Shown here: positions 36,960 through 51,262 of the stretch, piece after piece
Numbering within the stretch: the first letter of the stretch is position 1
How the letters are laid out: the number at the start of each line of letters is the position of its first letter
Assembly (NCBI GenBank): GCA_903813345.2
Contig: CAIIXF020000005.1
Location: 20,213,375 to 20,277,374, forward strand
Origin: Owenia fusiformis
Taxonomy: Eukaryota > Annelida > Polychaeta > Sabellida > Oweniidae
Direction of reading: 5' to 3'
Length of the DNA stretch: 64,000 nucleotides
The notes under the pieces: generated by a model
Seen by the model: the letters and a program-made list of their open reading frames with translations, nothing else
Databases searched by the model: none
What the model was told of the DNA's origin: nothing
Made by a program: the position numbers and the translations under genes

Positions 36960-37390
36960 TCCCACTGAACAAAGTTTGAGAGAGACATAGAGAAAGCTGT
37001 TTGTCTGTCTGTCTGTTCCATCTGTCAACTAGTTACTCAAATACTAGTTGACAGAATCGATTCAAATTTTATATGCTGATGCCTAGGGATATAGGAGCTT
37101 TGCTCAAGAAGACATTCTTAAGATGGCCGTTGAATTTCAAAATAGCCACCATAAAACATAATCTAAGATGACTCAAATACCAGTAGACGGATTTGTTTCA
37201 AATTTTATATGCTGATGCCCAGTAACATAACTCTGCTTCATAGGAAATTTTCAAGATGTCATTTTTGATAACTCAAACACCAGTGGTGGATTTGGTTTAA
37301 ACTTTATATGCAGATGCCTAATAATTTTCAAGATAGCAACCAATTTTCATTTTTCGTAAAATAACATAATCTTTGATAACTTGGTTTTCT
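36960..37390. repeat. Dispersed non-coding repeat (inverted relative of 27.6-28.1 kb)
   Basis: Begins TTATCCCACTGAACAAAGTT, then GTCTGTCTGTCTG and several diverged copies of AACTCAAATACCAGT...TTATATGCTGATGCC. No coding potential. Confidence 0.55.
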
Positions 37391-37490
37391 AGTTGTTGAC
37401 TCCTACTATGTACATATCGTCGGTTCCCACGCTCAATCACTACGTTCTATGAGGATAGGTTCGAAGCTTGATGAAGCAAGATGCTATATA

Positions 37491-38323
37491 CAGTAAAACC
37501 GGAGAACAGGGAATGCTCTTCAGACTGGAAGAAAGTTTCCTTGTTCAGAGGTTTTCCCTATAGAGAGGGGCCGCACTTTCAGCAAACTCTGAATTGCCGA
37601 ATAAGCATTTCTTTGTACATATTTGGGCATTAATTGATTTTACCAATGCCGACTCCATACTTGATTGCTAGACCTTGTTGTGACATCTTGGAAGATGTAT
37701 GAAGGTCTCCCACCTCCCTCCTTTAGCTGAGGGTAAGGAGCATTCTCCCGATGTTGATTTTAGCCGCTGCTGCTGGCGTATGATGATGTCTAGTTGTTGT
37801 AATTGTTGATAGATTTGGCTCAACATGACACATGTACTTATCTGTTATCTCCATAAAACAATTGTGTCAATCCCTAGATTACCACAACTGATTTGATGTA
37901 ATTATGTTTGTTGAAAGGAAGAATTGGTGTCATGATAATAAGTAACAAACAGATTAGTATTAGTTTTAAAATATATCAGGGTAATTAACAGTGGGTGGGA
38001 TGCTACATCTTGTAAACAATTGGCTTCTTAATCTCAATCATATTAATCCAAGCTTTTTAGAATCAGATATTGGCTTAAGACTTTCACACCTCTGAAAAAT
38101 AATGGAATATACAGTGTCACCAATATTCCATATTCCTTGTTCACAGGTTAATTTTCATAATTTGCACCAAAATAGTGTTCCTTGTTCCCTGTTCACAGGT
38201 TTTCCCTACAGAGAGGGTCCGTTAACATGTAAGTCAATGGAAAAATATTCGGTTCTTTTGAAAAGCATTCCTTGTTCATAGGTTTTCCCTACAGAGAGGT
38301 ATTCCATCGGACAGGTTTTACTG
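37491..38323. mobile_element. 833-bp non-autonomous element with CAGTAAAACC ends
   Basis: TA, CAGTAAAACC ... GGTTTTACTG, TA: matched ends with a TA duplication. The interior has repeated TTCCTTGTTCACAGGTTTTCCC words. It is the parent form of the MITE at 14899-15078. Confidence 0.7.
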
Positions 38324-38329
38324 TATACT

Positions 38330-39690
38330 AGAATGATGCAACTTTCAATATTTGAGCTAATGAGCCTGCCCTTTGAATCAAATCAATAGTTTCATCATAT
38401 ACAAAAGCATAAGTGAACATGTCTCATTTTAATTCATTTATTCTTGATTGACATGATCAATAATATGATTTTATCTGGGTATATTATTGTGTTTGTGCCA
38501 CCTGCTTGCATCTTCAGGTTTGCTGTTTCATGCTTAACTACATGGATATACATTTAAATCTTTATATAGTTATTGTTCATACCAACCCATTGCTGACAAA
38601 TATGTTATTTCAGTAGAATCAATAAATCACAATGACAGTCACATCTTTATATGTCATACACATGTTAAGGCAGGTTTCACAGTCATTATGTGATATAAAC
38701 TCATTTTTCCACATCAACTTTGCATATAATATTTGCAGTTAATTAAAGCCATGTCTTACATAGCAGATCTTCTGAATCATCCATGATATGTTTTTCAACT
38801 GCAGCCTTATGAAGGGGGGATTGCTTGTGATATGTACCTTTGGATCTGCATCGATTTCATGAAGTTTTGTTCATTTGGTTAAGTAGCTGGTTGTAGCCAA
38901 TGTATGGTATTTTATGATTGTGTGGGTTGTGCCAATGTGCTTGATTGACTGAGGTATCAGGTTTTTTGTTATGCCACCACCACATTTTTGTTATAGTCTT
39001 CAACTTTTTTGTGGATGGTGTTCGGTGGCCGATGTTCAGTGGTAATTGTTCGATTGTCAGCATACTGCAGGTGATGCCATTTTGCATGTTATTGTTATTG
39101 TTATTTGGTATTGTCTCAGGTTGTCCCTCCTGGTTGTTTGTGCACATTGGTGTCAAAGGTTGTGTCTAATAGGTTCTGTTGGTTGCATCTATCTAATATC
39201 AGTGATATGTGCTATTTGGTTGTGTTTTGTTGCCTGGTTATGTTTTGGTTATGTCAGATTGTACAAAAATGTATTTGGTTGTGTTACATATCAGGTTATG
39301 CCTGATTGTAATGTAAGTTTGGTATTGGGTTGTGTCTGATCATGTAATGTAAGGTATTGTAAATGGATGATATAAATGGATCAGTTCTGTAAATCACAAT
39401 AATTTTGGGCAAAAATATATGTTTTGTGATTGCTGTTGATGCAAAGAGTAGACCACTGTTCAGCTAGATATTGAAATAGCGTCTAGCTGTTACTGTTCAT
39501 TATTTTGAAATTAAGTAGTGGAAAATTAGCCACGTAACCCATGTGTGTAAGATAATGAGGCATGCAAGTAATATGACATTGGTGTGATACAATATTAAAA
39601 TGCATATACCCTCCCATCATCTCTCCATCTGCCAATTCCAAGTACACTGTAGTTATAACATGAAGTTGGAGCAACTAAAACCTTGAGAAT
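38330..39690. other. GMPPB upstream region, repeats only
   Basis: 38966-39095 is a degenerate copy of the VNTR-element ends (GCCACCACCACATTTTTGTT ... GATGCCATTTTGCATG). The frames at 38945-39339 come from GTTGTGTC-rich low-complexity sequence and are not supported as genes. Confidence 0.5.
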
Positions 39691-39694
39691 CAAG

Positions 39695-39712
39695 ATGTCA
39701 TCTCCCAAGTCA
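39695..39712 (+). other. GMPPB: Candidate alternative first coding exon of GMPPB
   Basis: ATG TCA TCT CCC AAG TCA followed by GTGTGAGT. GMPPB exon 2 (from 41790) is open upstream of its ATG as EYPSGTGR in phase 0, so a donor directly after TCA would give an in-frame N-terminal extension [20 protein letters not shown]. The better donor GTGAGT two bases on would not keep phase. Weak but testable. Confidence 0.25.
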
Positions 39713-39905
39713 GTGTGAGTTTTATTCCATCAATTAAATCAAATTGAGCAGTATTTTTCTCTGGTCTTCCCATATTTATGCTTTAAAACAGCATTACTTT
39801 TGTACAGACTTGAACCCTTAAAAATATTTATGAATCTATTGGTAATTAGTTCACAAGTATTGTGAAGCTCAAATTATTATGAAATTTTCTTTAGTTTCAT
39901 TGGGC

Positions 39906-40051
39906 TTATGCCTGGGTCACATTTCCCCCGATCCATCAGCTGGCGCCCAGCCGATTGAGTGTTTTGTTCAATATTGTATTCAATTTTGAACAAAATACTC
40001 AAATGGCTGGGTGCCATAGTGAAAATCAGAGCAAATGTGACCAAGGCATTA
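39906..40051. mobile_element. 146-bp palindromic MITE
   Basis: TTATGCCTGGGTCACATTT at the left and AAATGTGACCAAGGCATTA at the right, with a second inner palindrome (TTTTGTTCAAT / ATTTTGAACAAAA). It folds almost end to end. Confidence 0.7.
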
Positions 40052-41813
40052 GCTTAGGTATTAAAATATAATGAAAATATTTAGGAATTATATGAAATGA
40101 GGGATTGGGCTATCAACACACTTCAATTTTCAGATTTGTTAGATGTTTTGACCAGTTATAATGAAAAATATGTGATTTTTATAAAATATATCAAATGACA
40201 AATATACCAGTACCAGTATATGTATGAATGGCAAAAATCAATGGAATTTGATATTTATATTGTCCAGTAAGTCGTATTGGCATTTCAGCTTTGATTTTTA
40301 TCAGCAATCAATTTCATGAACTATGATGGAATATACACTATGATCCTACTAAATAACACCAAATAGTTCAACAAATCAGAAATAACGATTTGTTTTCATG
40401 TTCTGGTTGATAAAAATGTTTGTTTGATCTGTAATTGAAGTTAGGTCATGTTTTGTCAACACTCAACAATTAGTCTGATCGGGAATAACGTCATGAAAAT
40501 GGTTTCGACTTCGATTGAAATTGAACAGATCTGAAGATTAGAAACATGTATTGTGTATTGCAAATCACTGTGTGGTTAATTAAGCAACATGTGCATGTGG
40601 CACACCCTCTTAAAAAATAATTACTCTACTTTTTGTTTTCCAAAACCTATAGACTCAGTAAACTATCCATAATAAATTGATCAAAAGTATAGAAATTTAT
40701 CTCTTGATTAAAAAATTATTTTGCAACTTTTCAGTTTAATTTGTTCAGTGAAAGCTTATTATATTTATAGTTATTCTTTGCAAGGGTTATCTGTTCCGCT
40801 GTTTCTAATTGTTTTACATGCAAATTCCAATACATAAGGATACTACATTTAATTATTCTCTCCTCCATATTTGGAAGTAAAAAGGATAAGATTAGGATAT
40901 TTTTAACATTATGGGGAATCAGGTAGGATATTCATTCATAAGTTCTAACTTAGTTTCTTTGGGGTTGTAAACTTCAAGAGTCATATAATATGAAACCTGA
41001 TTAAAATAAGTGAAATTGTTCAATTTTTTTATTGAAATTATAATTAATGCAAATCTGAAATACGGGAACAATACAATAAGGGGGCGGGGAGGGGGCTGTA
41101 GCCAGGATTTTAAAACTTATGAGGCAATACATTCATGTTAGGTTTGGAAAGAACAAGTTTGATAGCTTTGACAGTTTATTTCTAAAGTGATCCAAATTTT
41201 TTGCCTCATCAAAAAATAATATATTTCTGTTTACCACAATATGTATTAATGATTATAAGAAAGACACATTTCTGCATAATTTTGCAAAGATTTTTTGTAT
41301 TTTTAATCAACGTTTTGAAACCAGAATGTATATAATGCTTTTTGATTGTTTGTATTTTATAATATATTATGCGATTATGATTTTTAAATAATATGCATGT
41401 ACAGTCAACCTGTCTAATGGAAATGCCATGGCAGGTCAAAAGTTATTACAGGTTCACATTTCAAGGTTTCTTAAGTTAATATGTGAATAAATGGAAGATT
41501 TAACAAAATTGGGAAAATTGTTCATTATTGAGAGATGTTTGGATTAGGTGTTCTATTCGGATACAGGTGTCACTGTTCTCTAATGTACACACATATACAT
41601 ACATATATATAATATTCTTCTGATTACAATATGATCTATATTACAAGTATGAAATATTTAATAAAAGTATTAGAAAGCTTTACATATCACAATATAAATT
41701 AGAAATTCCTTTATTTTGTGGACAGTGTCTATTAACATCTATAACATTGTCACATTTTTGTAACCAGATGACTTTCATTATCTTTTCAGGAATACCCATC
41801 AGGCACCGGGAGA

Positions 41814-44800
41814 ATGAAGGCTCTTATTTTAGTTGGAGGCTATGGGACACGTCTTAGACCTCTGACCCTGAGCAGACCCAAACCACTTGTAGAGTTTGGT
41901 AATAAACCCATGCTACTACACCAAGTTGAAGCTTTAGCGAAGGTATTTACAGATTCCTGACATTACGTCCTAGTTATATGTATGTATTAATAACTCATGG
42001 CAACAATACCTCTACAGTGACCCTTATATGCAAGAGGGGGACCAGATACAAGTTGATTTGGGTTGGGTCCATTTTATTCAGGTCATTTGGGTGATTCGAG
42101 TCAATGCCACAAATTAATCACCAATATGAATGATTCCCACTATTAGACATATTGGCCTTTAACATTTTTTCCCTTGCAAAACATTTCTATCATTTTCATC
42201 TTTTCTGTTCATATATAAGAAGCCCAAAATGGTATCACTAACCTCACCCCAAAGCTGAACATTAATCACGCATGAATTATCATATAGAAATAAATGAGAA
42301 ATGAACTTCATATGTTTTCCAGGTCGGTGTAAAAGAAATTGTACTTGCAGTTAGTTACAGAGCGGAAATGCTGGAAAAGGAAATGAAAGAACAGGAAGAC
42401 AGAGTAAGTCACCAATATTGTAAGAGTAAATATGTCACTGATCTCACCACCATCCTTTGCATTGAAGCCAACAATTAAGAATTTAAAAATAGCCTATGCA
42501 CTTATTTGCCAGTTTGGACTAATGAATTGTAAAACACTATGAGGCTCAGAGCATTAATATTTACTAATGATGTAGGTGAAGCTCAAAATATGATTGAGAT
42601 GGGCTCACAGTTTTTCACAGAAAGTCCTTCAAAAACAACTTTTTGAACATAAAATACTAATCTGACATCATTTTTCTGCGTGTGCATTGAAGTTCACGTT
42701 CATGCTTTGTTGAATATGTGTAGCTTAACCTCTCTACTGTCTTGAAAGATGACTGCATTCATTTGATAATAGACCAAGTTTAAAGAAATATGGCAGTAAA
42801 TCATCTTATCTGTGTAGACAATCTGTAATATAATGGCATAGTTGATTACCTGCAAAATTGACATCAATGATTTAGTCGCTGTCAAGTGTGATGTTGCAAA
42901 TCATATTCTTTATAAATTTTAGAATGATCCTTTGATTTCCAAGGGGATGGATACTGTTCACTTTATGCCTTATTATTAATTTCTATTATAATATGCAAGG
43001 TTCCAGCCAGTATATAAATTATTAATCAAGTATGGAGATTTAATTTTCAACATGAATTCTTCCTATCAGCTCTAACAGAAACATTAAATAACCTACTATT
43101 TCCTAAACATTATATCAGAAGCATCAGGTATTCCACATCAATCTTAATCACATATAGCATTTACTGATGGTGGGTTTTATCAATATTTAGTTTATTTGAA
43201 CTTGAAATTTTACAGCTCAATATCAGAATCACAATGTCCCATGAAAAGGAACCACTTGGGACAGCAGGACCCCTTGCCCTAGCAAAGGAAATTCTCACTG
43301 CTGATTCCGAGCCATTCTTTGTGTTGAACAGTGATATCAGTTGTGATTTCCCATTCCAAGATATGGTTGATTTCCACAAGAATCATGGGAAAGAGGGAAC
43401 TATTGTGGTAAGTACCTGTCATCCATGTGTATTTCCCATATAAGGTGCTCAAAACATATGCAGAATCATGTTAACCTTTAAGCTAGTCTCAAATGCCCAT
43501 ATTAGTAATTGGCAAGTTTTTTGTACTTTTATTACTAATGGACAAATTGGAACTCAATTAAGATTTCATGTAATGCCATGCAGTTTTTGGCCTACATGGT
43601 GAGCCTATGGAATGGCCTACTCGTAAGTCCGTCCATATCACTGTCACTATCACACTGAATAAATGAAAAGTTTCATTCATCTGAATCAATGCTCATATCC
43701 ATATTATGGGTCATGTGGATCAATGCTGGAGATTTACGCCAATATCAGCTCCTGCTTTTATTTTGCCTTGTTTTGGAGAAAATGGCTTTTACTCACCATG
43801 TCACTAAATGGTGCCATTTTAAATTCTGCTGATGCTGCACAGAAATTGTTTATATTTTATGACCATTTTCTCAGGTCACACGTGTCGAGGAGCCCTCCAA
43901 ATATGGTGTTGTAGTATACAGTCCAGAAACTGGGAGAATCAACAGTTTTGTAGAGAAACCGCAAGAGTTTGTCTCAAATAAAATCAATGCAGGGATGTAC
44001 ATTTTCAGTCCATCAATTCTGAACAGAATAGAGGTAACGATTTGGTAGTTAGTTTGTAAAAACTGTAGTTTATTAGTTTTCTTAAAAATAAAATTATCAT
44101 ACATCTCCTTCCAAACTGGAGCAAGCAGGTGTTGCAGTCAAAGACTATTGACAAGTTTCATAATCTTTATAGATAAATTGAGACTTTTAAAAACCAGATG
44201 AAAAATGGAATATCTCTATTTATATTTAGTTTTTCATTTTTATAGGAGAGATTGATTCCTAAGCTCTTGGTTTATAGTTTTCCAACATGTAAAAATGACA
44301 ATGAAACTAAAGTTATCATTAAATGTCTCTTTATTGTTCCATTTATTGATGTAGCATGTACATTTCTATTTATGTTTATTTCAGTTGACACCCACATCAA
44401 TAGAGAAGGAGGTCTTCCCATATATGGCTAGTGATGGAGAATTATATGCAATGGAGTTACAAGGTAAAACCTGATGAGTCGATTCCCCGCGGGTTGAGGC
44501 CTTCGGGTTGACTCGAGTCGACTCCTTAGTTGAAGACTCGACTCATTTTAGGTTGAGAAGAGGAGTTCTGAATGTATATTGTGCCAAAACATCAGCCTGT
44601 TTGCTTGAGAGCGAAACGAAATGTCCCATATAGTTAAAAACATGTCTGTACTTACCTTCTCAGCGCTAAAAAGCCGTCAAATTGTTTAGTTTATTGGCTA
44701 AAAACAGTGTTATTTACAGACAAATCACACATGTTTTTTTATATTTACATGTCAGCCATTTTTAAAAAAGTACGCTGGACGAAAATCAATGATCATTTTC

Positions 44801-46837
44801 CCGGGGAATTACTTCAATCATGAATTATTTGAAGGAATGACTAGTGTATTTGAAATCAATGAATTGAACATTGAATAAATTAGCTGATGAAGATATATCT
44901 ATAAAGCTAAAGAAAATTATGATGGACTAACAGCCTATTGTCATTAAAGGAAGTAACTAAGATTACATGAAACAACAATTAACTTTATGCTTTTTATTGT
45001 GAGAGGAAAACGAATTGACATTGCAGCAAATGATGTTGGAGTTGGAACTCGAATCGAATTTCTGTGACTACACCCGAACCCGACCCGAATCGTTCAATTT
45101 CGATTTCGAGCTGTCCCACCCCTAATAGATATAATAATTTAATCCATGAATATCATGGTGTCTGGCATATTGACTACAGTAATAGGTTGGAAAAATGGAA
45201 GATTTGATTATGTAATCTAAGTAAGGCTTTATGAGTTACACTGCTGAACAGTTAAACTGAGAAAGAAGAAGCACTTATAATAACTTGGATGAAAATAATT
45301 GACTGGAAACTGTAGACATCTGAAAGAGTAATATACATGTAGATGGAAATGGATATTTGTAAATAGAGAATGTTATTGTAGTATTGTTAGTGTCTCCAAT
45401 GATACCTATGGTGAATCCAAAAATAGGGAAACTCCAGAATTGCACCATTTTCTATTCATCTGATTATAGGTTTCTGGATGGATGTAGGACAACCCAAAGA
45501 CTTCCTCACCGGGATGTGCATGTACTTAAATTTCCTACGTCAGAAATCACCAGATAAATTGCATTCTGGGAAAGACATTGTAGGAAATGTATTAGTGGTA
45601 AGTACATTTACAGTTCAACTTATACATGGACATAGCCATGTACAAATAATGCAATTGGGAAATAGAATGAAAAGGAGTAAAACTTGGTTTAAAGAAGAAT
45701 GCAAATAGGCTTGAAAGGAATATTTTGGTAAAAATAGTAATACATTTTCCAGGAAATTGAATTCTTCATTCAAATTTATTTCATTTTAGTTGCTCTACAG
45801 TTTATTTCAGTCCTTAATAGATACAGCTGGGTTCAGTAAGTTTTTAACAGTTTCATTTTCAATTTTAGGACCCCAGTGCTAAGATAGGCAACAATTGTCG
45901 TATCGGACCCAATGTTACGATTGGTCCAGATGTTACCATTGAGGATGGTGTGTGTATTAAGAGGTGCACAATACTTAAGGGGGCTACTATTAAATCTCAT
46001 TCCTGGTTGGAATCCTGTATTATAGGCTGGACATCAACTGTGGGCCAGTGGGTAAGTCATGATGATGTGATATAGTTATAGGCATGAAAGTCATAGAGTC
46101 AATTAACTATCCAACCAACAGTATTAAGGCTTATGTATAGTTTAACTTCCCTAAAGTTTTTGTCTTGTGCTGATTCTTCCACATTGGTTGATCGTAAAAA
46201 TGTGTAATTTCTGCAACAATAGATAATAGATATGGACTAGAAGAAGTTGAACTCATTCAAGTAAAAAACATTGAAAATTCTTGGAATAAATTATGTATGA
46301 ACTTATATAAGCCCAAAATATTCTAAAATTAGACAACATTTCGAAAAGGTTGCAAGCTAGAACTGACTCTGCCCTAAAGTCCCTCCACACATATTTTAAA
46401 TTCTGAAAACTGAGACAGAAAATTCAGGGTAGAAAATTGATTGAGAGAATACAATTGTAAAATTATCATGTAATTATACATAACCATATAATACCCACAA
46501 TAATTTCAATATTTCATTTTCATGGTTCGTTTGGAGTTTTACTGTAATTATGTCACCACTTGTGACATATTGCTGTAGTCTCCAACTTTTTGTGGACAGT
46601 GGGTGGCACTTGACAGTTGGTGTTCAGTGTCTTTAACAAATGGTGACATTTTGCATGTCAATGCCTTGTTATAAAATAAAATGAAATATTATTTTTCTAT
46701 TTCAGGCTCGTATGGAGAATGTGACAGTATTGGGAGAAGATGTGATAGTTAAAGATGAACTTTATATTAATGGAGGTCGTATTTTGCCTCACAAGTCTAT
46801 AGGAGCATCAGTACCTGAGCCTCAGATTATCATGTGA
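41814..46837 (+). CDS. GMPPB: Mannose-1-phosphate guanylyltransferase beta (GDP-mannose pyrophosphorylase B), complete
   Basis: Eight coding exons: 41814-41942, 42323-42403, 43216-43407, 43875-44033, 44385-44463, 45470-45597, 45869-46051, 46706-46837. They give 360 residues, the family length, with all splice sites GT-AG and phases consistent. The enzyme makes GDP-mannose from mannose-1-phosphate and GTP for N-glycans, O-mannose, GPI anchors and C-mannose in the cytosol. Seen: nucleotide-binding signature [11 protein letters not shown] (8-18), FFVLNSD (104-110), FVEKP (159-163), NKINAGMY, and a C-terminal left-handed beta-helix with hexapeptide repeats ([20 protein letters not shown]). The C-terminus PEPQIIM matches the family. 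The exon with the ATG starts at 41790 after an acceptor, so at least one 5' exon lies upstream, perhaps at about 35.9 kb. I see no damage. Confidence 0.97.
44470..45125. repeat. Probable transposon remnant in GMPPB intron 5
   Basis: A locally GC-richer stretch with GACTCGAGTCGACTCC and GAACCCGACCCGAATCG, ending GTCCCACCCCTAATAG, whose complement TAGGGGTGGGAC resembles hAT-type ends. The left end is unclear and no frame was found. Confidence 0.3.
46545..46672. repeat. Short internally deleted copy of the VNTR element (GMPPB intron 7)
   Basis: Starts with hairpin TATGTCAC-CACTT-GTGACATA, then GTAGTCTCCAACTTTTTGTGG, and ends GGTGACATTTTGCATGTC AATGCC. These are both termini of the 10.6-12.5 kb element in reverse orientation, with no GACCTT array. 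Confidence 0.65.
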
Positions 46838-47111
46838 TAACCCCCTTTTTGTGATAGACTAGTCCATCCTATAACAGCAATCTGTGAGATTTTCAAATGG
46901 AAGAGTATATTACAGGGGTGTGAGCATTCTTCCAGATTTATGGGTATTTTGATGAAAAGGGAAACAAAAAGCACCCTTTTATCATTGGGAAAATTTTGTG
47001 AAGAACCTGTTACCTTTAAATGGACTAGGTGCTAGGACAACACTAAGCAGAAATTATCATAAGAACAAACATAACATTTCAGCTGATATATCGTGAACTT
47101 CTACATTCCTC

Positions 47112-48250
47112 AATAAAAATATCTAATAAGTGTTAAGTATGGAGGTAAATAAGGCTGAGTAATGCTATATGCATGTAGTAATATTAATTAAAATGGTTGT
47201 TATTTTGTATGTTTTGCTCATGTCATCATAATTTAATCCTCTTACTTGGTCATATAAGGAAATGAGTATTTCTGTTTGATGATTATGAACGAAAAAAAAC
47301 AGTACCCATTTTCTTGTATAAATTATGGGATGTCAACTTTATGGAATGTGTTTAATATACAAAGAATATATATACACTGTATATGAACGTTAATGAAATA
47401 ATTGCTCAGGCGATGGCTGTGCAGTGTTGAATCTGATATTGTTAAATTGTAAATATAATAATCAATTTCTATGAACACAAGGAAACAATGGGACTGCATT
47501 GGAATATCCATATTTGCCATCAATGAGGGAAGAGGTCAAATCAAGCTAAAATATGGCAACATCCAGGCTTAACTTTAAATTCCTTAAATTGGTATTAAGA
47601 GGGAATTTGTAAAAATAAAATAATATCTAGGTATACTTTAGAAATTGGTTATAACGTCATTTCAGTGGTTGTTAAAGCTTAATGGACATTGGGGGAGGGG
47701 TGGGGGTTAATGTCAGTTCGGAGGGGAAAGGAGTCTTTTGACCCCAAGCTTTAGGCAGGTATGTATATTTCAGTGTGATCTCTGCGTTCTAGAAAAGGGA
47801 AAAATCTTAACTTGTGCAAATTATAGACACTGTTAGTTGCATTGATTTTTACCAAATCTATTCTTTTATGGAAATCAATTTCTATTTAAAAGTAGCCTCA
47901 TGCTAAAGGAGGTTTTGGCCCACAATGCAACTCAAATGTAATTTGTATTTATTAGTGGTGTTCATTCTTGAGATTATGTGTTCTCTATCTGTGTATTTAG
48001 AACTGTTTTAGTTTGGTGTGTTAATAGGTTTGATATGTGCAGCTATTTATGAGTTACTTCAATTTGGAAGGAGATCTTCACTGATTATTATCTGTCTCTT
48101 CTCACTTATCATATTGTATCGTGTAGTTGTATGAGTAGATTATGGGGTTTAACATGCATATTATTGAGTATGGCAATGGCACTATTGCTGTCTAGTGCAC
48201 TGAATGCTCATGCAAGTTCCATGTGATAATCTTCCATATGGACAAATAAA
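47112..48250 (+). terminator. Candidate GMPPB poly(A) signals
   Basis: AATAAA at 47112-47117 (275 bp after the stop) and at 48245-48250. The latter is followed by a GT-rich stretch TTTTCTGGTGTTC, so it looks the better site and implies a 3' UTR of about 1.4 kb. Confidence 0.4.
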
Positions 48251-51204
48251 AGTCTTCATATTTTCTGGTGTTCACTTCAGTGTTCACATTCATACATGTT
48301 ACTCTCTGTTGAATGACCAACTATCTTGGTTTAGTCACTGCTAAAAAGAGACCCTAGGGTCTTTAGACTTGTTAGTATCATTCCGATATTTTTGAATTAT
48401 AGTTTTTGTTGATTTTCTGTTCTTATTTTATTGTAGTTTGAATTGTATTCAAAAGGTGGGTTAGGGATGATGTCCAAATGTTGACAGTTTAAAAAATGAA
48501 GTAGAAAAATGACGCTAGCGCAACTTTTAAGTTTTGGACACCATCCCCTTGGGTGTGAATCATTTGGTGGGGAAATAGATGGCTGCAGTGCTTAGCCCAG
48601 ATTAGTTGCTCCTATATTGAACCGATTTGCCTATTCTAACTCAAATTAATCAGTATGGCAGCCAAAGCCACCTCTTCTGCATCTAATAGAGTACTATACA
48701 CTTATTAAAGTGGGTGAATCTCTATTCTTATTGTTTTATATATAAAATGGCATGAAATTTCAAAATGAGTCGTGTAAAATATTTATAAACTGAACATCAT
48801 CACTGGTGCATGTTACACTTGTACAAAGCAACAATTCTATATTATGGTATTAGTTGTATCACATCCCTGTGTAAGCTCCATCTCAAACACAGTCTTAGTA
48901 TTAAAGATAATGTAGTCCCATCTCCATTTCTCTCTCAAATGTCAGTATTTGTATAATTTTAGCTTACATCTTTGAAAATAATCCACATTGTTCCTGAGTT
49001 GTGATGCGGTAGTACGATTCGAACATGAAAACTCACCAAATTGTTTCGAATATTCATCATGGTTCGCCATTACTACGACCCACCGTTATGACGTCACACA
49101 TTACACGTGATCTCGAATATAACCCAGCTGAAGCATTGACTTTGTTTACAGTTTATAGAAGGCGTGAATACAGTCATGTTCGAATATGGAATATGCACCC
49201 ATAGTGTGCCTTATTAATAACATGGGTTCTGAACAAGCAATCTTGTCAGCTGACCACATGGAAAGTCATACTCCTAACCATTAGAAATTTCGGAGTGAAT
49301 CAGTTGTGAATGTAAATTGTGCATTATATTTTTTAATTGGAGACATTCTTGTATGGTTACATTTCCTTTCCAGTAAACCTGCTAGACTACCAACTAGAAG
49401 AAATACTGATATTTCAAGAAAAACGATCAAAATGGTTGCCTTTCAAAAACATTGGATTTAAACTTAATTTTGAATTAAAAAATAACATGGGCAGGAATAG
49501 CATTTTTCAAAAATGTCTCCAAATAAATGTACCTTAATGATGACTAATTATCATATCACTGACACTATCTATAGATCATGAAGTTGAAAGTAACTGTTAT
49601 AACTTATATACTACACTAGAAGACATGCAGTTGTATGCATGCATGAAATAAGAATAATATATATTATATAAAATAACTGGAACAGCCATTTTATGTTATC
49701 TTAATATATTATAAGATTGATTTATAAAATAATGTTCTCAGCTTGGAGCGAGGTAATTTTTAAGATATATAATCTCCATAAGTTTTATGACCCCTATACT
49801 TAGATGAAATATAAATAGAGATGAGAGATCTGAAAATACCTCAGTCTTTCAAATGATCAGTCTTTGATCAGTAAATCTAACCCATGATACCATGGCATTC
49901 TCAATCTCATGGCTCACAAGAAAAAGGGATATTATTTTGGTTAATCATGCTGGATATTTATTGATATAAAAATGCTCGCCCAGGATTTTTCTTTTCTACA
50001 TGTCAATATTATTTTGAAAGATGGGTGCAAGACAATTTTTAAGTTATCAACTGGGTTCTTGGCTGCTGTGGAGATCAATGATATTCAAGTGTTTTGGAAC
50101 AGAAACATTAATTAAACATTAATTGATTAATGGCCCCTTTAGTATTTTCTGAATGATGATATAACAGACATAAATACATACACATCAGCTTTCATATTTT
50201 TATTTCATTGTATATCTCAACAAAATGGGAATATGAGGAACATATACTAAGCCCTTCAACATTTAAAATGTCACTCGACTTTTTTGTGATTATGAGTCAA
50301 AGAAAGCATTCTTGAGTTTCAAATTGACTTCTGTGGTAACTTGAAACCATCTTCTAATCTATTCCACTTACCTTTTATTGTTTCTCCAAATATATTCTTT
50401 GAAAATCTGATTTTAAGGGTGTTAATCAGGGCAATTCTGTGCCATTTTAATCAAAAATCTTGTTGCTACCTAGAAACGAGCAATTGTGATCTTGTTGTTA
50501 CCTAGGAATGAGCAACTGTGATGTCAAGTCACACTCATGTGAATTCTGGAATTAATGGCAGCCATTTTGGAAATTTCAAAAAAGTTCCCATTTAAAAAGG
50601 CTAAATGCTGTTTACAAATTGGAAACTATTGCAGAATCAACAAAAGGTTTGTGAAATAATTAGGATAAGGCTTCAAAAATTATGCACATGACAATATATG
50701 ACTACTAAATGCTGGCAGGGACTTTTAATTGCCAAAAAGTCAAGTGACATTTTAGATGTCGAAAATCTTAGTAAACAAGAGCAATTATAATCATTCTTGC
50801 TAAACAACAACATCTTTTTAAAGCCAAAGTGACACCAACTGAAAACAACAGAATCTTTCATTCATTTACAGTACTATGATATACAGGGTGGTCCAAAAGT
50901 AGGTTTACAGTTATTCAACAAACTGTAATTGTAAATTTATTTTTGGGCAACCTAGTTTACTATACATTATAACATTTACAATTCTTACAAATCAGAACAT
51001 CGAGTGATCAAGACAAAATAGTGTTGAGGGCATAATGTGCTCAATGTATTTTAAGCTTTAAATTAATATTATTATAGTCACTTCACTTGCCATACTGCAC
51101 ATGGACCTTTTATGTACCTTCTATTTCCTTTAATTTTTGGGATCTTGTCTTAGTTGCATTAACATTTAATTAGTAATATATCCTGTTCATTTTATCATTT
51201 AGAA

Positions 51205-51262
51205 TGTATATATATAATATATATATTATATATTTATATATTATATTATTACATATATATAT
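51205..51262. repeat. AT microsatellite
   Basis: TATATA/ATATTA-rich tract, almost no G or C. Confidence 0.85.

Noticed and set aside
38945-39339. Overlapping hydrophobic frames of 66-97 codons
   Set aside because: Low-complexity GTTGTGTC-rich sequence and a degenerate repeat copy; no splice structure or homology recognised.
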